NCBI RefSeq assembly: GCF_000271405.2 | Contig: NC_018081.1 | Coordinates: 2,159,733 to 2,223,732 of the forward strand | Origin: Enterococcus hirae ATCC 9790 | GTDB lineage: Bacteria; Bacillota; Bacilli; Lactobacillales; Enterococcaceae | Direction: 5' to 3' | DNA length: 64,000 nucleotides | Shown: positions 29,455 through 39,143 of the stretch, one piece after another | Position numbering within the stretch: position 1 is the first letter of the stretch | Layout of the letters: each line of letters starts with the position of its first letter | Translations under genes and position numbers: made by a program | Notes under the pieces: generated by a model | What the model was told of the DNA's origin: nothing | What the model saw: the letters and a program-made list of their open reading frames with translations, nothing else | Database searches by the model: none

Positions 29455-30747
29455 ATGAAAAAATTCGAAGCGTTTTTAAACAATAATTTGTTGCCGCTTT
29501 CAGCAAAGATGCAAAACAATAATATCTTAGGAGCACTATCTGAAGGATTTATTCGAACAAGTCCAGCGACGATTGGCTCTGCGTTCATATTAATTTTGGC
29601 AAATTTCCCGATTCCTGCTTGGCTTAAATGGTTACAGGATATGAACTTAGCACCTGGTCTAGCCGCTGTTAGTAATGCCTCTATTGGTCTAATGGGTTTG
29701 TTTGCAGTTTATAATATTGCGTATGCATATGCGAATCGCTTAGGTGTCCATTCACAAAATGCAGGTCTAATTTCTCTCGCTTCATATTTTATTTTAATCC
29801 CTCAACAAGTTGTTACGCATGTCAACGATGGGGGAAAATGGGTGGAATCAACAGTCAACGCGGTGAAATTTGATTATTTAGGAGGACAAGGTATTTTCGT
29901 AGGAATGATCGTTGCAATTGGAATTACCAAATTGTATTCTATCTTGTCAAAGAAAAATTTTACGATCAAATTACCAGCATCAGTGCCACCAATGGTTTCT
30001 GATTCCTTAGCACCGACGTTTATTGTGACCACGATTTTCTTATTTGTATGTGCCATTCGGATTGCTTTTTCGTTTACTGATTTTGGAGATATCTTTACTT
30101 TTATTACAGAAATGATTAGTGCACCGTTGAATAGTTTGATGGCTAATCCAGTATCAATGATTTTTATTCAAGTATTGATTGCTTTCTTGTGGTTCTTTGG
30201 TATCCATAATGCTGTGTTATCTGGACCACTTTCAGCTGTAACCTTAACAATGATGACTGCTAATATCGATGCTTATACCAATGGCAGCACGTTGCCTTTC
30301 GCCATGGCTTCTCTCGTGTATGGTGTTTGTGGAGCTGCAGGAAATGCGCTTGGTCTGGTTATTTGTTTATTCTTCTCTAAGTCAGCTCGCTATAAAGAAA
30401 TGTTTAAGTTAGGTGCGTTGCCAACGATTTTTAATATTACCGAGCCGCTAAACTTTGGGATTCCGACAGTAATGAATCCAATCTTTTTCTTACCATTAGT
30501 TTTAAGCCCACTTGTTGCAGGTTTTGTTTCTTGGGGATTAATGAGTACGATTTTGCCAATTCCCTATAATCCTACGGCAGAAGCGATTCCTTGGACAACA
30601 CCAGGATTTGTTAAGTTTTCATTGATTGGTAACTGGCAATTCCTGTTGATTTACATTATTATCACGGCAATTGTGGCATTGATTTGGTTCCCATTTGTTA
30701 AAGTCGCTGATATGAAAGAGCTACAGGAAGAAATGAAAAATAAATAA
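29455..30747 (+). CDS. PTS EIIC component, cellobiose/lichenan family
   Basis: This 430-residue sugar permease of the lactose/cellobiose PTS family has about ten membrane helices. The motif F-G-I-H-N-A-V (about residue 245) and N-I-T-E-P-L-N-F-G-I-P (about 325) form the sugar-binding region with the invariant Glu. It imports a beta-glucoside or disaccharide with phosphorylation. No EIIA or EIIB gene is nearby, so it must borrow them. AATGGAG precedes ATG 29455. It starts an operon of sugar-catabolic genes. Confidence 0.92.
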   Translation: MKKFEAFLNNNLLPLSAKMQNNNILGALSEGFIRTSPATIGSAFILILANFPIPAWLKWLQDMNLAPGLAAVSNASIGLMGLFAVYNIAYAYANRLGVHSQNAGLISLASYFILIPQQVVTHVNDGGKWVESTVNAVKFDYLGGQGIFVGMIVAIGITKLYSILSKKNFTIKLPASVPPMVSDSLAPTFIVTTIFLFVCAIRIAFSFTDFGDIFTFITEMISAPLNSLMANPVSMIFIQVLIAFLWFFGIHNAVLSGPLSAVTLTMMTANIDAYTNGSTLPFAMASLVYGVCGAAGNALGLVICLFFSKSARYKEMFKLGALPTIFNITEPLNFGIPTVMNPIFFLPLVLSPLVAGFVSWGLMSTILPIPYNPTAEAIPWTTPGFVKFSLIGNWQFLLIYIIITAIVALIWFPFVKVADMKELQEEMKNK

Positions 30748-30765
30748 TTGTTAGGAGTAAATCCA

Positions 30766-31868
30766 GTGTTAGGAATTTCCTTATATCCAGAAAAAGCTTC
30801 ATTTAATGAAATGAAAAACTATTTAGCTTTAGCAAAATCGTATGGCTTTCAACGTGTATTCTTGAGCTTGCTTCAAATTGATCGGAACAATGTCAGTGAG
30901 TCCATGGAAAAATATTTAAAAATAATCAAAGAAGCAAGAGAGCAAGAATTTGAAGTAGCCATTGATTTTATCCCACCAATATTTGATCTTTTAGGAGAGT
31001 CCTATAAAGACTTAACATTTTTAGCTGATTGGGAAATTAATTGTATTCGCTTAGATGCTGGTATGACAGGGAAAGAAGAAGCTGAAATGACTAAAAATCC
31101 TTATGGTATCAAGATTGAATTAAATATGAGCAATTATTCTCATTATCTTGATCAAATTTTGGATTATGGTCCGAATCGAAAGCAGCTTACTGGTTGCCAT
31201 AATTTTTTCCCACAGCAATATACAGGGCTATCCAGAGAGCAGTTTAAGCAGTATTCAATAAAATTCTGTCAAAGTTATTTAACGACAGCAGCATTTGTTA
31301 CTTCTCAGTCCGGGGAACATGGTCCTTGGCCATTACAAGAGGGGCTTTGTACCTTAGAGGAACATCGTCACCTACCAATAGGAATACAAGTGAGGGATCT
31401 TTTACAAAGTGGTCTAATAGATGATGTCCTGATTGGTACGATGTTTGCCTCAGAAGAAGAATTACGTCAAGTCAGTGAAGCTGCCAAAGATTCAATGAAA
31501 AAATAGATATCACCTTAGTGGAAGATATTACTGCATTCGAACGACAGCTCTTATTTGACTACACGCATAACTATCGAGGAGACTCTTCGGATTATATGAT
31601 TCGTTCAACTAGGCTTCGCGCTAAGATTGTAGATAAACCATTGCCTAGTAATCACCCAGTTCAGATGATCAAAGAAGGGGATATTCTCATTTTAAATGAG
31701 GCTTATGGGCAATATAAAGGTGAAGTTCAAATTGCTTTGAAAGATCGCCCTGGTGATAAAAAAATCAATCTTGTGGGGCATATTCCGGAAGATCGGTTAT
31801 TTGAGATGAAAAACATACAACGCTTTGAAGATTTTAGATTTTGTGAGGTGAACAAACAGTATGACTAG
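30766..31868 (+). pseudogene. MupG/DUF871-family 6-phospho-glycosidase, frameshifted
   Basis: The N-terminal TIM-barrel (30766-31506) begins L-G-I-S-L-Y-P-E and has L-T-G-C-H-N-F-F-P-Q and a late G-T-M-F-A-S. The C-terminal domain (31518-31868) has F-D-Y-T-H-N-Y-R-G-D-S-S and V-G-H-I-P. MupG of Staphylococcus and Bacillus cleaves MurNAc-6P-GlcNAc; other DUF871 proteins act on related phospho-disaccharides. One extra A in the six-base tract 31498-31503 fuses both parts into about 367 residues. GTG 30766 follows AGGAG. As it stands only the barrel would be made. Confidence 0.8.
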
Positions 31869-32778
31869 CTATTACTTAGGTGTCGATATCGGGGGGACCT
31901 TTATTAAATTAGGGATAGTTGATTCTACAGGACAGATAATAAAAAAAGAAAAAATCACTAGTACAAATGATATGACACAAATTTTGACCGATTTGAAAAA
32001 TTATTTAAACGAGCAACAACAGTATTTAGATATTTCTGGTGTAGGAATTAGTTTACCAGGAGTGATAAATCATGATGGAACGATGCAAACAGCAGGCTCC
32101 TTATAAAAATTGATTGGCTTGAACGTTAAAGAAATTGCTCAAGACCATTTACAACTACCAGTTGAAATCATTACTGATAGTAAAGCGGTTGCCTTAGCTG
32201 AAGGTTGGCTTGGAAATGGGGCGAACTATAGTAATTATGTCTGCGTGACTTTAGGCTCCGCTATTGGAGGGGCGATCGTGATTGATCGTAAGCTTTATTG
32301 GGGGCAAGGTGGTTTAGCTGGTGAGTTCGGTGTTTCTTTAATGGGTAGAGAAAATCAGGAATATAAACTGGATTCTACTTCATTACATGCGGGTGTTGTC
32401 GGCGGTTTATGTCGCAAATATAGCTTAGCGATTGGGAAAGAAGTGAAGGATGCCAAGTATATCTTTGATTTGGCCGCACAAAAAGATGCATTAGCTAAAA
32501 AATATGTAGATGAATTTTTAGATGATGTTGCCCGACTTCTAACCAACATTAGTGTGTATATAGCACCCGAAGCTATTTTGATAGGAGGAGGGGTTAGTGG
32601 AAATTCTCAGATTATGGCGGAGATACAAGCAGCTTATACAAGAATTATTCATGAGTACCGAGTATTATCCAGCGTTCAAATGCCCCAAGTCATTCCTTGC
32701 AAATTGGCAAATGATGCCGGTGTAATTGGTTCAGTAAAACAAATCATAGATATGCAACAAAGAGGTGATAATCAATGA
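31861..32778 (+). pseudogene. ROK-family sugar kinase, interrupted by an in-frame TAA
   Basis: The first part has the ATP-binding L-G-V-D-I-G-G-T-F-I-K, and the second has V-C-V-T-L-G-S-A-I-G-G-A and E-A-I-L-I-G-G-G-V. Both lie in the same frame, separated by a single TAA at 32104-32106 that stands where a sense codon such as Tyr would be expected. Read through, the protein is about 305 residues, normal for ROK kinases. The second half lacks the usual cysteine-rich zinc motif. An intact ROK gene at 35040 may substitute. Confidence 0.85.
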
Positions 32779-33614
32779 CAGCTCTTTTTGATATTAATTT
32801 TTTTTCCAAAACATTGAATATGAACACGACAATGAAGGTGATCGTCCCTCAAAGACAGAACCATTCAATCGGTGTGTCACAAGCTCCCGAATCTGAAACT
32901 TATAAAATTTTATATTTGCTTCATGGAATGACTGATGATCATACAATTTGGTTAAGGCGCTCTAATATCGAGCGTTATGTCTCAGATAAAAATATGATCG
33001 TAGTAATGCCAAATGTACACTTGTCATGGTATACAGATACAAAATACGGGCTGAATTACTGGAAATTCATTTCGGAAGAATTACTACAGATTTGTCATGA
33101 ATTTTTCCCATATATTTCCTCAAAAAGAACTGATCATCTCGTTGCTGGACTATCAATGGGGGGCTATGGCGCGATCAAACTAGCGATGAAACGTAGTGAT
33201 TATTTTGCCTATGGAGCTTCATTGTCTGGCGCATTAGATGTGGTTAACGGGTTAAAGAACAATAAGCAGCAGTCTTTGACTGGGCAACCATTGTCTGACC
33301 AGGAAAAACTCTATTGGCAAGGGATTTTCGGAAATTTTGCACAAGCGGAATCAGAAAATCTTTTTACAATGTTGGAAGCGGGTCTCGGTAAAGAAGCAAC
33401 GAACTATTTTGCTTGCTGTGGCTATCAAGATTTTTTATATGACCATACAAAAGCTTTTGAAAAAGAATGTCACAAGAAAAAGTACCAATTGATAACCGAT
33501 TATTCTAATGGAAGTCACGAATGGGGCTATTGGGATAAACAAATTTTTAAGGTACTAGATTGGTATGAAGAAAATGAAAAGGGTGTAGAAAATGGAACAT
33601 CAAAAATTAAATGA
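32775..33614 (+). CDS. Esterase D/EstA-like carboxylesterase
   Basis: This 279-residue alpha/beta hydrolase has L-L-H-G-M-T-D-D-H near residue 50 and the nucleophile elbow G-L-S-M-G-G near residue 125. A late S-H-E-W supplies the catalytic His. It resembles tributyrin esterases (EstA) and S-formylglutathione hydrolases and may remove acetyl or acyl groups from imported sugars; this role is inferred from context. ATG 32775 overlaps the kinase stop (ATGA), and its end overlaps the GH1 start by about 20 bases. Confidence 0.88.
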   Translation: MTALFDINFFSKTLNMNTTMKVIVPQRQNHSIGVSQAPESETYKILYLLHGMTDDHTIWLRRSNIERYVSDKNMIVVMPNVHLSWYTDTKYGLNYWKFISEELLQICHEFFPYISSKRTDHLVAGLSMGGYGAIKLAMKRSDYFAYGASLSGALDVVNGLKNNKQQSLTGQPLSDQEKLYWQGIFGNFAQAESENLFTMLEAGLGKEATNYFACCGYQDFLYDHTKAFEKECHKKKYQLITDYSNGSHEWGYWDKQIFKVLDWYEENEKGVENGTSKIK

Positions 33615-35037
33615 CTTCCCAGAAGACTTCTTGTGGGGCTCTGCTTCAGCGGCCTATCAAGTAGAAGGTGCTTATGATGAAGATGGCAAAGGAGAATCTG
33701 TTTGGGATAAATTCGTAAAAATTCCTGGTAAAACATTTAAAGGAACAACAGGAGAAATTGCAGTTGATCACTATCACCGTTTTAAACAAGATATTGCATT
33801 AATGAAAGAACAAGGCTTGAAAACTTATCGATTTTCCGTGTCGTGGACTCGGATTTTTCCTAACGGCAGAGGAGCAATCAATCAAGCTGGTTTAGCCTTT
33901 TATCAACGTTTAGTGGATGAATTGATCGACAATGACATTGAACCTATGTTGACGTTATATCATTGGGATCTTCCTCAAGCATTACAAGAAGAGTATCAAG
34001 GATGGGAATCTCGAAAAATTATCGAAGATTTTACCAACTATGCCCAAGTATTGTTTGAAGCATTTCGTGGAAAAGTTCATTATTGGATAAGCTTGAATGA
34101 GCAGAACATATTTATTTCCCATGGGTATTTGTTAGCTGCTCATCCACCAGGAGTTAGTGATCCTAAGCGTATGTATCATGCAAATCATATGGCAAATCTT
34201 GCAAATGCAGCAGTAATCAATAAATTTCATGAATTAGAGATGCCAGGTAAGATTGGACCAAGTTTTGCTTATTCTCCAAACTATGCCATTGATAGTAATC
34301 CCCAAAACGTTCTTGCTGCAGAAAATGCGGAGGATCTACTTGCAAATTTTTGGATGGATATTTACATGCAGGGGCGTTATCCGCTAGCTGCTTTGCGCTA
34401 TTTAGAAGAAAAGGGCTGGGCACCTGAAATTGAACCAGGAGATATGGCGTTGTTAGCAAGTGCCAAACCAGACTTTTTAGGGATCAATTATTATCAGTCA
34501 ACAACCAATGGATTTAATCCGCTAACAGGAGTTGGTTTTGGTGAAATGAATACGACTGGTAAAAAAGGAACTTCTGGAGAAAGTGGTCTTCCAGGAGTCT
34601 ACAAAAAAGTCCCAAATCCTTTTGTTGAACGAACAAATTGGGATTGGGAGATTGATCCAAGTGGGCTGAGAATTGCTTTAAGAAGAATTGCTAGTCGTTA
34701 TCAAACACCCATCATCATTACTGAAAATGGGCTGGGGGAATACGATAAACTAACTGAAAATAACCAGATTCATGACAGCTATCGAATCACGTATCTCAAA
34801 AATCATATTCAAGCGATTCAAGAAGCTTTAACAGACGGTGTCGAAGTTTTAGGTTATTGTACTTGGTCATATACTGATTTACTTAGTTGGTTAAATGGCT
34901 ATCAAAAGCGCTATGGATTTGTATATGTTGATCAAGATGAGTTGCAAAAAGGAAGCCTTAAGCGTTACAAAAAAGACAGTTATTTTTGGTATCAAAAGGT
35001 CATTGCAAGTAATGGCAGCAATTTGGAAGGAGTATAG
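33592..35037 (+). CDS. 6-phospho-beta-glucosidase, glycoside hydrolase family 1
   Basis: This 481-residue cytoplasmic GH1 enzyme would hydrolyse the phosphorylated beta-glucoside delivered by the PTS. The N-terminus D-F-L-W-G-S-A-S-A-A-Y-Q, the acid/base Glu170 in L-N-E-Q-N and the nucleophile Glu378 in I-T-E-N-G are in place. The acid/base motif is NEQ rather than the usual NEP. A late Y-C-T-W-S-Y and K-R-Y-G-F-V-Y-V-D match phospho-sugar enzymes. It is translationally coupled to its neighbours. Confidence 0.95.
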   Translation: MEHQKLNDFPEDFLWGSASAAYQVEGAYDEDGKGESVWDKFVKIPGKTFKGTTGEIAVDHYHRFKQDIALMKEQGLKTYRFSVSWTRIFPNGRGAINQAGLAFYQRLVDELIDNDIEPMLTLYHWDLPQALQEEYQGWESRKIIEDFTNYAQVLFEAFRGKVHYWISLNEQNIFISHGYLLAAHPPGVSDPKRMYHANHMANLANAAVINKFHELEMPGKIGPSFAYSPNYAIDSNPQNVLAAENAEDLLANFWMDIYMQGRYPLAALRYLEEKGWAPEIEPGDMALLASAKPDFLGINYYQSTTNGFNPLTGVGFGEMNTTGKKGTSGESGLPGVYKKVPNPFVERTNWDWEIDPSGLRIALRRIASRYQTPIIITENGLGEYDKLTENNQIHDSYRITYLKNHIQAIQEALTDGVEVLGYCTWSYTDLLSWLNGYQKRYGFVYVDQDELQKGSLKRYKKDSYFWYQKVIASNGSNLEGV

Positions 35038-35039
35038 CC

Positions 35040-35909
35040 ATGGGCATTTTAGCTTTAGATTTTGGGGGTACATCAATCAAATACGGACTTTGGAAAGAGG
35101 AATTGATTGAACAAGGTGTGACGCCACTGCCCAAAACTTGGGAGGAAGCTTTAAAAGCAATCGAAAAAATTTTGGAACGTTATCGAAACGATGGGTATCT
35201 GATTGATGGGATAGCAACTAGTGTACCTGGAGCTGTGAGTCAAGAAGAAGACAAAATTTATGGATTAACGGCAATTGATTACATTCATCACAGAAGTTTC
35301 ACTCAGGAGCTATCTGATTATTTTCAATTACCTGTTACTATGGAAAATGATGCGAATTGTGCTGCTTTGTCAGAAATATGGAAAGGGCATGCAGATGATG
35401 CTCAAAGTATTTTATATTTTGTTTTTGGTACAGGTGTAGGTGGTGCTATTATCCAAAATAGACAAATTCAGGCAGGAAAACATCAATTTGGGGGAGAATT
35501 TGGCTATATGATGCTAAATGAAGAGGGTTCATTTAGTGAATTAGCAAGTATTGTTCGTACAACTGCCTTATACAATCAACGTCAAAACCAGTCGATTGAT
35601 GGGCAAGAATTGTTCGTGCGTGCAACAAATGGGGATGAATTAGCAAAATATTTAATCACACAATTTTGTCGGTATAGTGCTAGAGGTATTTATAATCTGA
35701 TGATCAGTTTTGACCCAGATAAAATAATTATTGGGGGAGCCATTTCCAGTAACTCATTATTTATCAAGAAGATGAAAGAAGAAATAGAATGTTTACGGAC
35801 GCGGACAGGAGCACAGCGAGTGGAAACTGAGATTCTACCTTCAAAATTTGGAAATAATGCCAATTTAGTTGGTGCTGTGTACAATTTTATGATCAAAAAA
35901 GCTAAGTAA
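35040..35909 (+). CDS. ROK-family glucokinase-like sugar kinase
   Basis: This 289-residue kinase has the phosphate loop L-A-L-D-F-G-G-T-S-I-K at the start, E-N-D-A-N-C-A-A (catalytic Asp in N-D-A-N-C) near residue 103 and F-G-T-G-V-G-G-A-I near residue 130. No zinc cluster is visible. It would phosphorylate the free glucose or amino sugar released by the GH1 or MupG-like enzymes. It starts 2 bases after the GH1 stop and closes the operon, and it is the only intact kinase here. Confidence 0.9.
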   Translation: MGILALDFGGTSIKYGLWKEELIEQGVTPLPKTWEEALKAIEKILERYRNDGYLIDGIATSVPGAVSQEEDKIYGLTAIDYIHHRSFTQELSDYFQLPVTMENDANCAALSEIWKGHADDAQSILYFVFGTGVGGAIIQNRQIQAGKHQFGGEFGYMMLNEEGSFSELASIVRTTALYNQRQNQSIDGQELFVRATNGDELAKYLITQFCRYSARGIYNLMISFDPDKIIIGGAISSNSLFIKKMKEEIECLRTRTGAQRVETEILPSKFGNNANLVGAVYNFMIKKAK

Positions 35910-36006
35910 AAAATCGTCTATCGTTCACAAGCAATATTTTTTCATAATCAATATATCCGAATAGAGAGATGTCAGAGCTTCTTCACTGTAAGCGAAACAC
36001 GTCTTG

Positions 36007-36594
36007 CTAGACTGTTGCTTTAAATTTAGCCGCTTTTTCGATAGAAACTAATGGACTAAACTGAATTTCGATGTCTCCAGTTTGATTCAGACCAAAATGA
36101 GCAGTACAATCCATTACTTTATCAGGAGCAACTGATCCCATTGTATTGTCATTTGGATAAGAAGAAGCTTTTTTATCGTCTGAGCCATAAACTTCTACAT
36201 CCATTCCTACAGGAAGGTCATTTTGACCATTGTTTTTAATTGTGTAAGTAATCTTGACTACTTGAGCAGGTTGTTCATCTGCAAATTGATTTCTTTCGTC
36301 AGTAAGTTCCACACTGTTTAATGTGTACTCAGCATCGCCAACTTTTACAGTATCCCCAACTTGGTAAAAACTTTCTTGCGCTTCTTTTGAAGAAGAGCTT
36401 GATGTAGCTTCTTTAGTAGAACTTGTTTTTGTCACTTTTTCTCCGCCGTTATCACTTGCTTTATTGTCATCTGAGCCACCCAGTGCAGATCCAATTATTG
36501 CTACAAGAATGATTGCTAGTACCCAAAACCAAACTTTTTTATAAAATGGCTTTTTCTCCTTTACTACGTAACGTTTGCCATCTTCCCCTAACAC
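36007..36594 (-). CDS. Membrane-anchored DUF4352-like protein with disputed start
   Basis: This protein of about 195 residues has a basic N-terminus, one membrane helix (about 20-40), a Ser/Lys linker and a C-terminal Ig-like domain with V-K-I-T-Y-T-I-K-N-N-G-Q, the DUF4352/DUF5067 pattern of exported lipoprotein-like domains. The only good ribosome binding site (TGGAGGAAA) leads to ATG 36607, which is out of frame because of seven A residues (36595-36601). Six would give M-V-K-K-V-L-G-E-D. The GTG at 36594 has no binding site, so expression may depend on slippage. Confidence 0.65.
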   Translation of the reverse strand: MLGEDGKRYVVKEKKPFYKKVWFWVLAIILVAIIGSALGGSDDNKASDNGGEKVTKTSSTKEATSSSSSKEAQESFYQVGDTVKVGDAEYTLNSVELTDERNQFADEQPAQVVKITYTIKNNGQNDLPVGMDVEVYGSDDKKASSYPNDNTMGSVAPDKVMDCTAHFGLNQTGDIEIQFSPLVSIEKAAKFKATV

Positions 36595-36607
36595 TTTTTT
36601 TAACCAT

Positions 36608-37050
36608 TGTTTCCTCCATAATAATTTTCTAATTTACTCCCACTTAATGGCAGGTAGTGATAGTCGCCAAAATATAGATATCTTATGTTTCATTTATTAA
36701 GACATCTTTACTACCAAATATTCAGTTTTTCACAAATGAAAAGCTTCAAAAAAAACACCTAACAGTTCGCATCAAATAAGAATATTCATTTTTTACTTAC
36801 ATATAGTAACATGATGTGTTTGATTTGAAAATATGTAATTATAAAATTTGTTATTTTTTATTATTCGAAAGATTATGTTAGGTATCGAGAAAGTAATAGA
36901 AAAGTAGGATTATAAAAAAAATGTAGGAGATGATAAGCATCTATTGATAAGTGGTTAATGTCATTTATGTGACAAATTTGAAAGATAAATAAATGGAAAA
37001 AAAAGCTCAAAAAAGATAAAATAAGTTAAATTTATTGATGAGGTGAGTTT
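36608..37050. other. Divergent non-coding region
   Basis: No gene is visible. The segment is strongly AT-rich and contains the promoters and leaders of the DUF4352-like gene (minus) and the YxeA-like gene (plus). I see no clear operator. Confidence 0.5.
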
Positions 37051-37437
37051 ATGAAAAAGGGAATATTCGGGGTTATTGTATTAATTTTATTAGGAGTTGG
37101 AGGATTTTTCGGTTACAAATATTATAGCGAAACGTATAAAACAACTACTGCATACACTAAGATTCCAACAGAAGTGCCAGAAAAAACGAAATCAAAGAAC
37201 AGCGATGGGAAAATCATTGCGGGTGAATATAGTTACCATTATGACGTGACTTTTGTAAAAGCTGATGGTAAAGCAACCAAACGAACATTTAGTGTGAGTG
37301 GAGAAGCACCACAACCATTGAAACCAGGTAGTTACGTGCAAGCTGACATCAGTGACAAAAGAACAAGTTCTCCTAGAGTAATTGCAGAAGAAAAGATTCC
37401 TAAAGAAATCAAAAATAAAGTAGACGAATTAAATTAG
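37051..37437 (+). CDS. YxeA-family (DUF1093) secreted or anchored protein
   Basis: This 128-residue protein has an N-terminal membrane helix or uncleaved signal (about 5-22), then a small beta-barrel domain with Y-T-K-I-P and Y-H-Y-D-V-T-F, the DUF1093/YxeA pattern. The function of the family is unknown; members are often in envelope-stress loci. GATGAGGTG precedes ATG 37051. A terminator lies at 37490-37526. Confidence 0.8.
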   Translation: MKKGIFGVIVLILLGVGGFFGYKYYSETYKTTTAYTKIPTEVPEKTKSKNSDGKIIAGEYSYHYDVTFVKADGKATKRTFSVSGEAPQPLKPGSYVQADISDKRTSSPRVIAEEKIPKEIKNKVDELN

Positions 37438-37489
37438 TTTTTAAAAAAATGAAAGGGACGATAAAAAGTCTGATTCAAAATCAACTATT

Positions 37490-37526
37490 AAATCTAGCCG
37501 GAGCATGTACTGGTTAGATTTTTTTG
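37490..37526 (+). terminator. Rho-independent terminator
   Basis: AAATCTAGCC pairs with GGTTAGATTT, followed by a T-run. Confidence 0.85.
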
Positions 37527-37684
37527 TTGGTCAGTTATTCCATGTGATGGAGCATTGACGCAATTTGATGGAGAAATAGATTAGCAGGGGATTGTCCAAA
37601 TACGCATTCTAGGATTCACGAATGAAATTTTGACAAAAAATCATTAATATGGTTTATTAAGAATAGAAAGATGAGGTGAATGAA

Positions 37685-37801
37685 ATGGATAATGACCAGA
37701 GGTACTCTAAGCTTGCTAAGGATAAAACCTTTGTAACTTGGGGAATGATTCCGGTAGTCGGCTTTTTTGGACTTTTAGTGTCGTTGATGATTTTCATTTA
37801 A
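37685..37801 (+). CDS. 38-residue single-pass membrane peptide
   Basis: ATG 37685 follows GATGAGGTGA at good spacing. The peptide has a polar, charged N-terminus (D-N-D-Q-R-Y-S-K-L-A-K-D-K) and one hydrophobic segment of about 20 residues (I-P-V-V-G-F-F-G-L-L-V-S-L-M-I-F-I) to its end. It could be a small regulatory membrane protein; it lacks the basic tail of typical type I toxins. The ribosome binding site and clean frame are the only coding evidence. Confidence 0.5.
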   Translation: MDNDQRYSKLAKDKTFVTWGMIPVVGFFGLLVSLMIFI

Positions 37802-38278
37802 ATATCTTCAAATAGTTAGGTGAGGCTTCTATGTAAACATAAGCTACTGCCCAAAAATGTCGAGAGACGCCAATGGGTAGAACAGGGATTGTCGATAGCA
37901 AGGCTTTTCTTAAGGTAGCTAAGTGCAAACTTTACGTTGCATAGTGCCAAAGCTCAAACGTGACGTAAGTCAAACGAAAACGGTAGCAAAAGCATCAATC
38001 AGTTCTTCAGACAGGATAAAAAAATGAAACGTTGGTAGACGTTCAACATTTATCCTGTCTGAAGAACTGATGCTGGAGCACCGTTTATTTGTTATTTTGC
38101 AGACGTTCCAAAAATTTTTTACTAATTTTGTTTAGGTTAGTTTTTTAGGCTGTAAGATTATTTTTATTACATCGATTGAATATCGCTGGACACCTTGCAT
38201 AGTTTTCTCTGTTAGAATGCCAGTAGTTACAGATTTTAAAAAGTGAAAAATAATATTCTTGTCATTAAAACAAGTGAG
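37802..38278. other. Non-coding region with a perfect 23-bp inverted repeat
   Basis: No gene is seen. Arms 37998-38020 and 38049-38071 are exact reverse complements over 23 bases with a 28-base loop; GCATC/GATGC-like matches extend the outer end imperfectly. No T-run follows, so it is not a normal terminator. It could be a small structured RNA or a miniature mobile element. Confidence 0.65.
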
Positions 38279-38536
38279 CTATTTCTTCTTTTTGATAATA
38301 ATGAAAACAAGAATGGAATAGAAGATGGTGGAAAAAGCGAGTCCTTTAAGATAGAAATCGAATAATTGAACAGGTTGACTATAGGAATATTCTAAAATTT
38401 GGATCATAAAATAGATAGACGGAAAAGAGGAGAGAAGCATTAGTATGTCATATTTGTTCCATTTTGTATAAAGAGACAAAAAAAGAATAATACCAATAAA
38501 AGGGACCCAAAACAGTAATTTACTCATCGTAATCAT
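38279..38536 (-). CDS. Small membrane protein, paralogue A
   Basis: ATG 38536 follows AAGGATGGG and gives 85 residues with about three membrane helices and a Lys tail. It aligns over its length with the protein at 40447-40701: both begin M-I-T-[ML]-S-[KR]-L, share W-N-K, then S-F-P/T-L-P with F-aromatic residues, and Y-x-Q-P/F-E-P. The pair marks a duplicated small membrane family. The function is unknown. The longer open frame to 38623 lacks a ribosome binding site. Confidence 0.65.
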   Translation of the reverse strand: MITMSKLLFWVPFIGIILFLSLYTKWNKYDILMLLSSFPSIYFMIQILEYSYSQPVQLFDFYLKGLAFSTIFYSILVFIIIKKKK

Positions 38537-38696
38537 ATGACCCATCCTTATACAGCCTTTGCATAATTTAGATAATAGCACGTAGTATATAACCGACAAA
38601 GAGTTTTGTATTACCTTGTCCAATTTTTAATTGTATACTCATTAATGGCGGAATAAGTTAAGGAGAGAACTGAATAAAGTGAGGTAAATAGACGAC

Positions 38697-38732
38697 AAAA
38701 AAGCACCTACCATTGAATGAATAGGTGCTTTT
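38697..38732 (-). terminator. Terminator of the 49-residue ORF
   Basis: AAAAGCACCT pairs with AGGTGCTTTT. The T-run lies on the minus strand, downstream of the small minus-strand gene. Confidence 0.75.
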
Positions 38733-38775
38733 AAAGTGAACTAGAACTGTAATCGTTCATTTGGGGTTTTCACTC

Positions 38776-38925
38776 CTATGCGGATTTTTTCAATTCTTGC
38801 ACTGCTTGTTCAATCGTCACTCCAGTGGCTACTCGATTTTCATTTGTTTTATCAAATACCACAAATAGATTCAAATCAGTATTTAGAGTTACACGATATT
38901 GTAAGTCTTTGTTATAGAATGTCAT
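38776..38925 (-). CDS. 49-residue hypothetical protein
   Basis: ATG 38925 follows GAAAGGAGA on the minus strand. The product begins M-T-F-Y-N-K-D-L-Q-Y-R and is soluble and mixed alpha/beta in character, with L-F-V-V-F-D-K-T and an amphipathic C-terminal helix. I do not recognise a function. A strong ribosome binding site, a clean frame and its own terminator support coding. Confidence 0.6.
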   Translation of the reverse strand: MTFYNKDLQYRVTLNTDLNLFVVFDKTNENRVATGVTIEQAVQELKKSA

Positions 38926-39143
38926 AATCATTCTCCTTTCTTAAATTCTTGCGAAAGGCAACGAAACGTTGATAACGAAATTCCATTTATTATTATAGCA
39001 TAAAGAAGAAAACTTTGCTAATTAAGGATTGTTTAACTTTATATAGAAGATAAGATAAACAGGATAGAAATAGCCTATTCGCTTTAATTAAAAAACTATA
39101 AAAAAAGTAGAGGTTTATTCTTGTGTTTCTCATTTATCTATGC

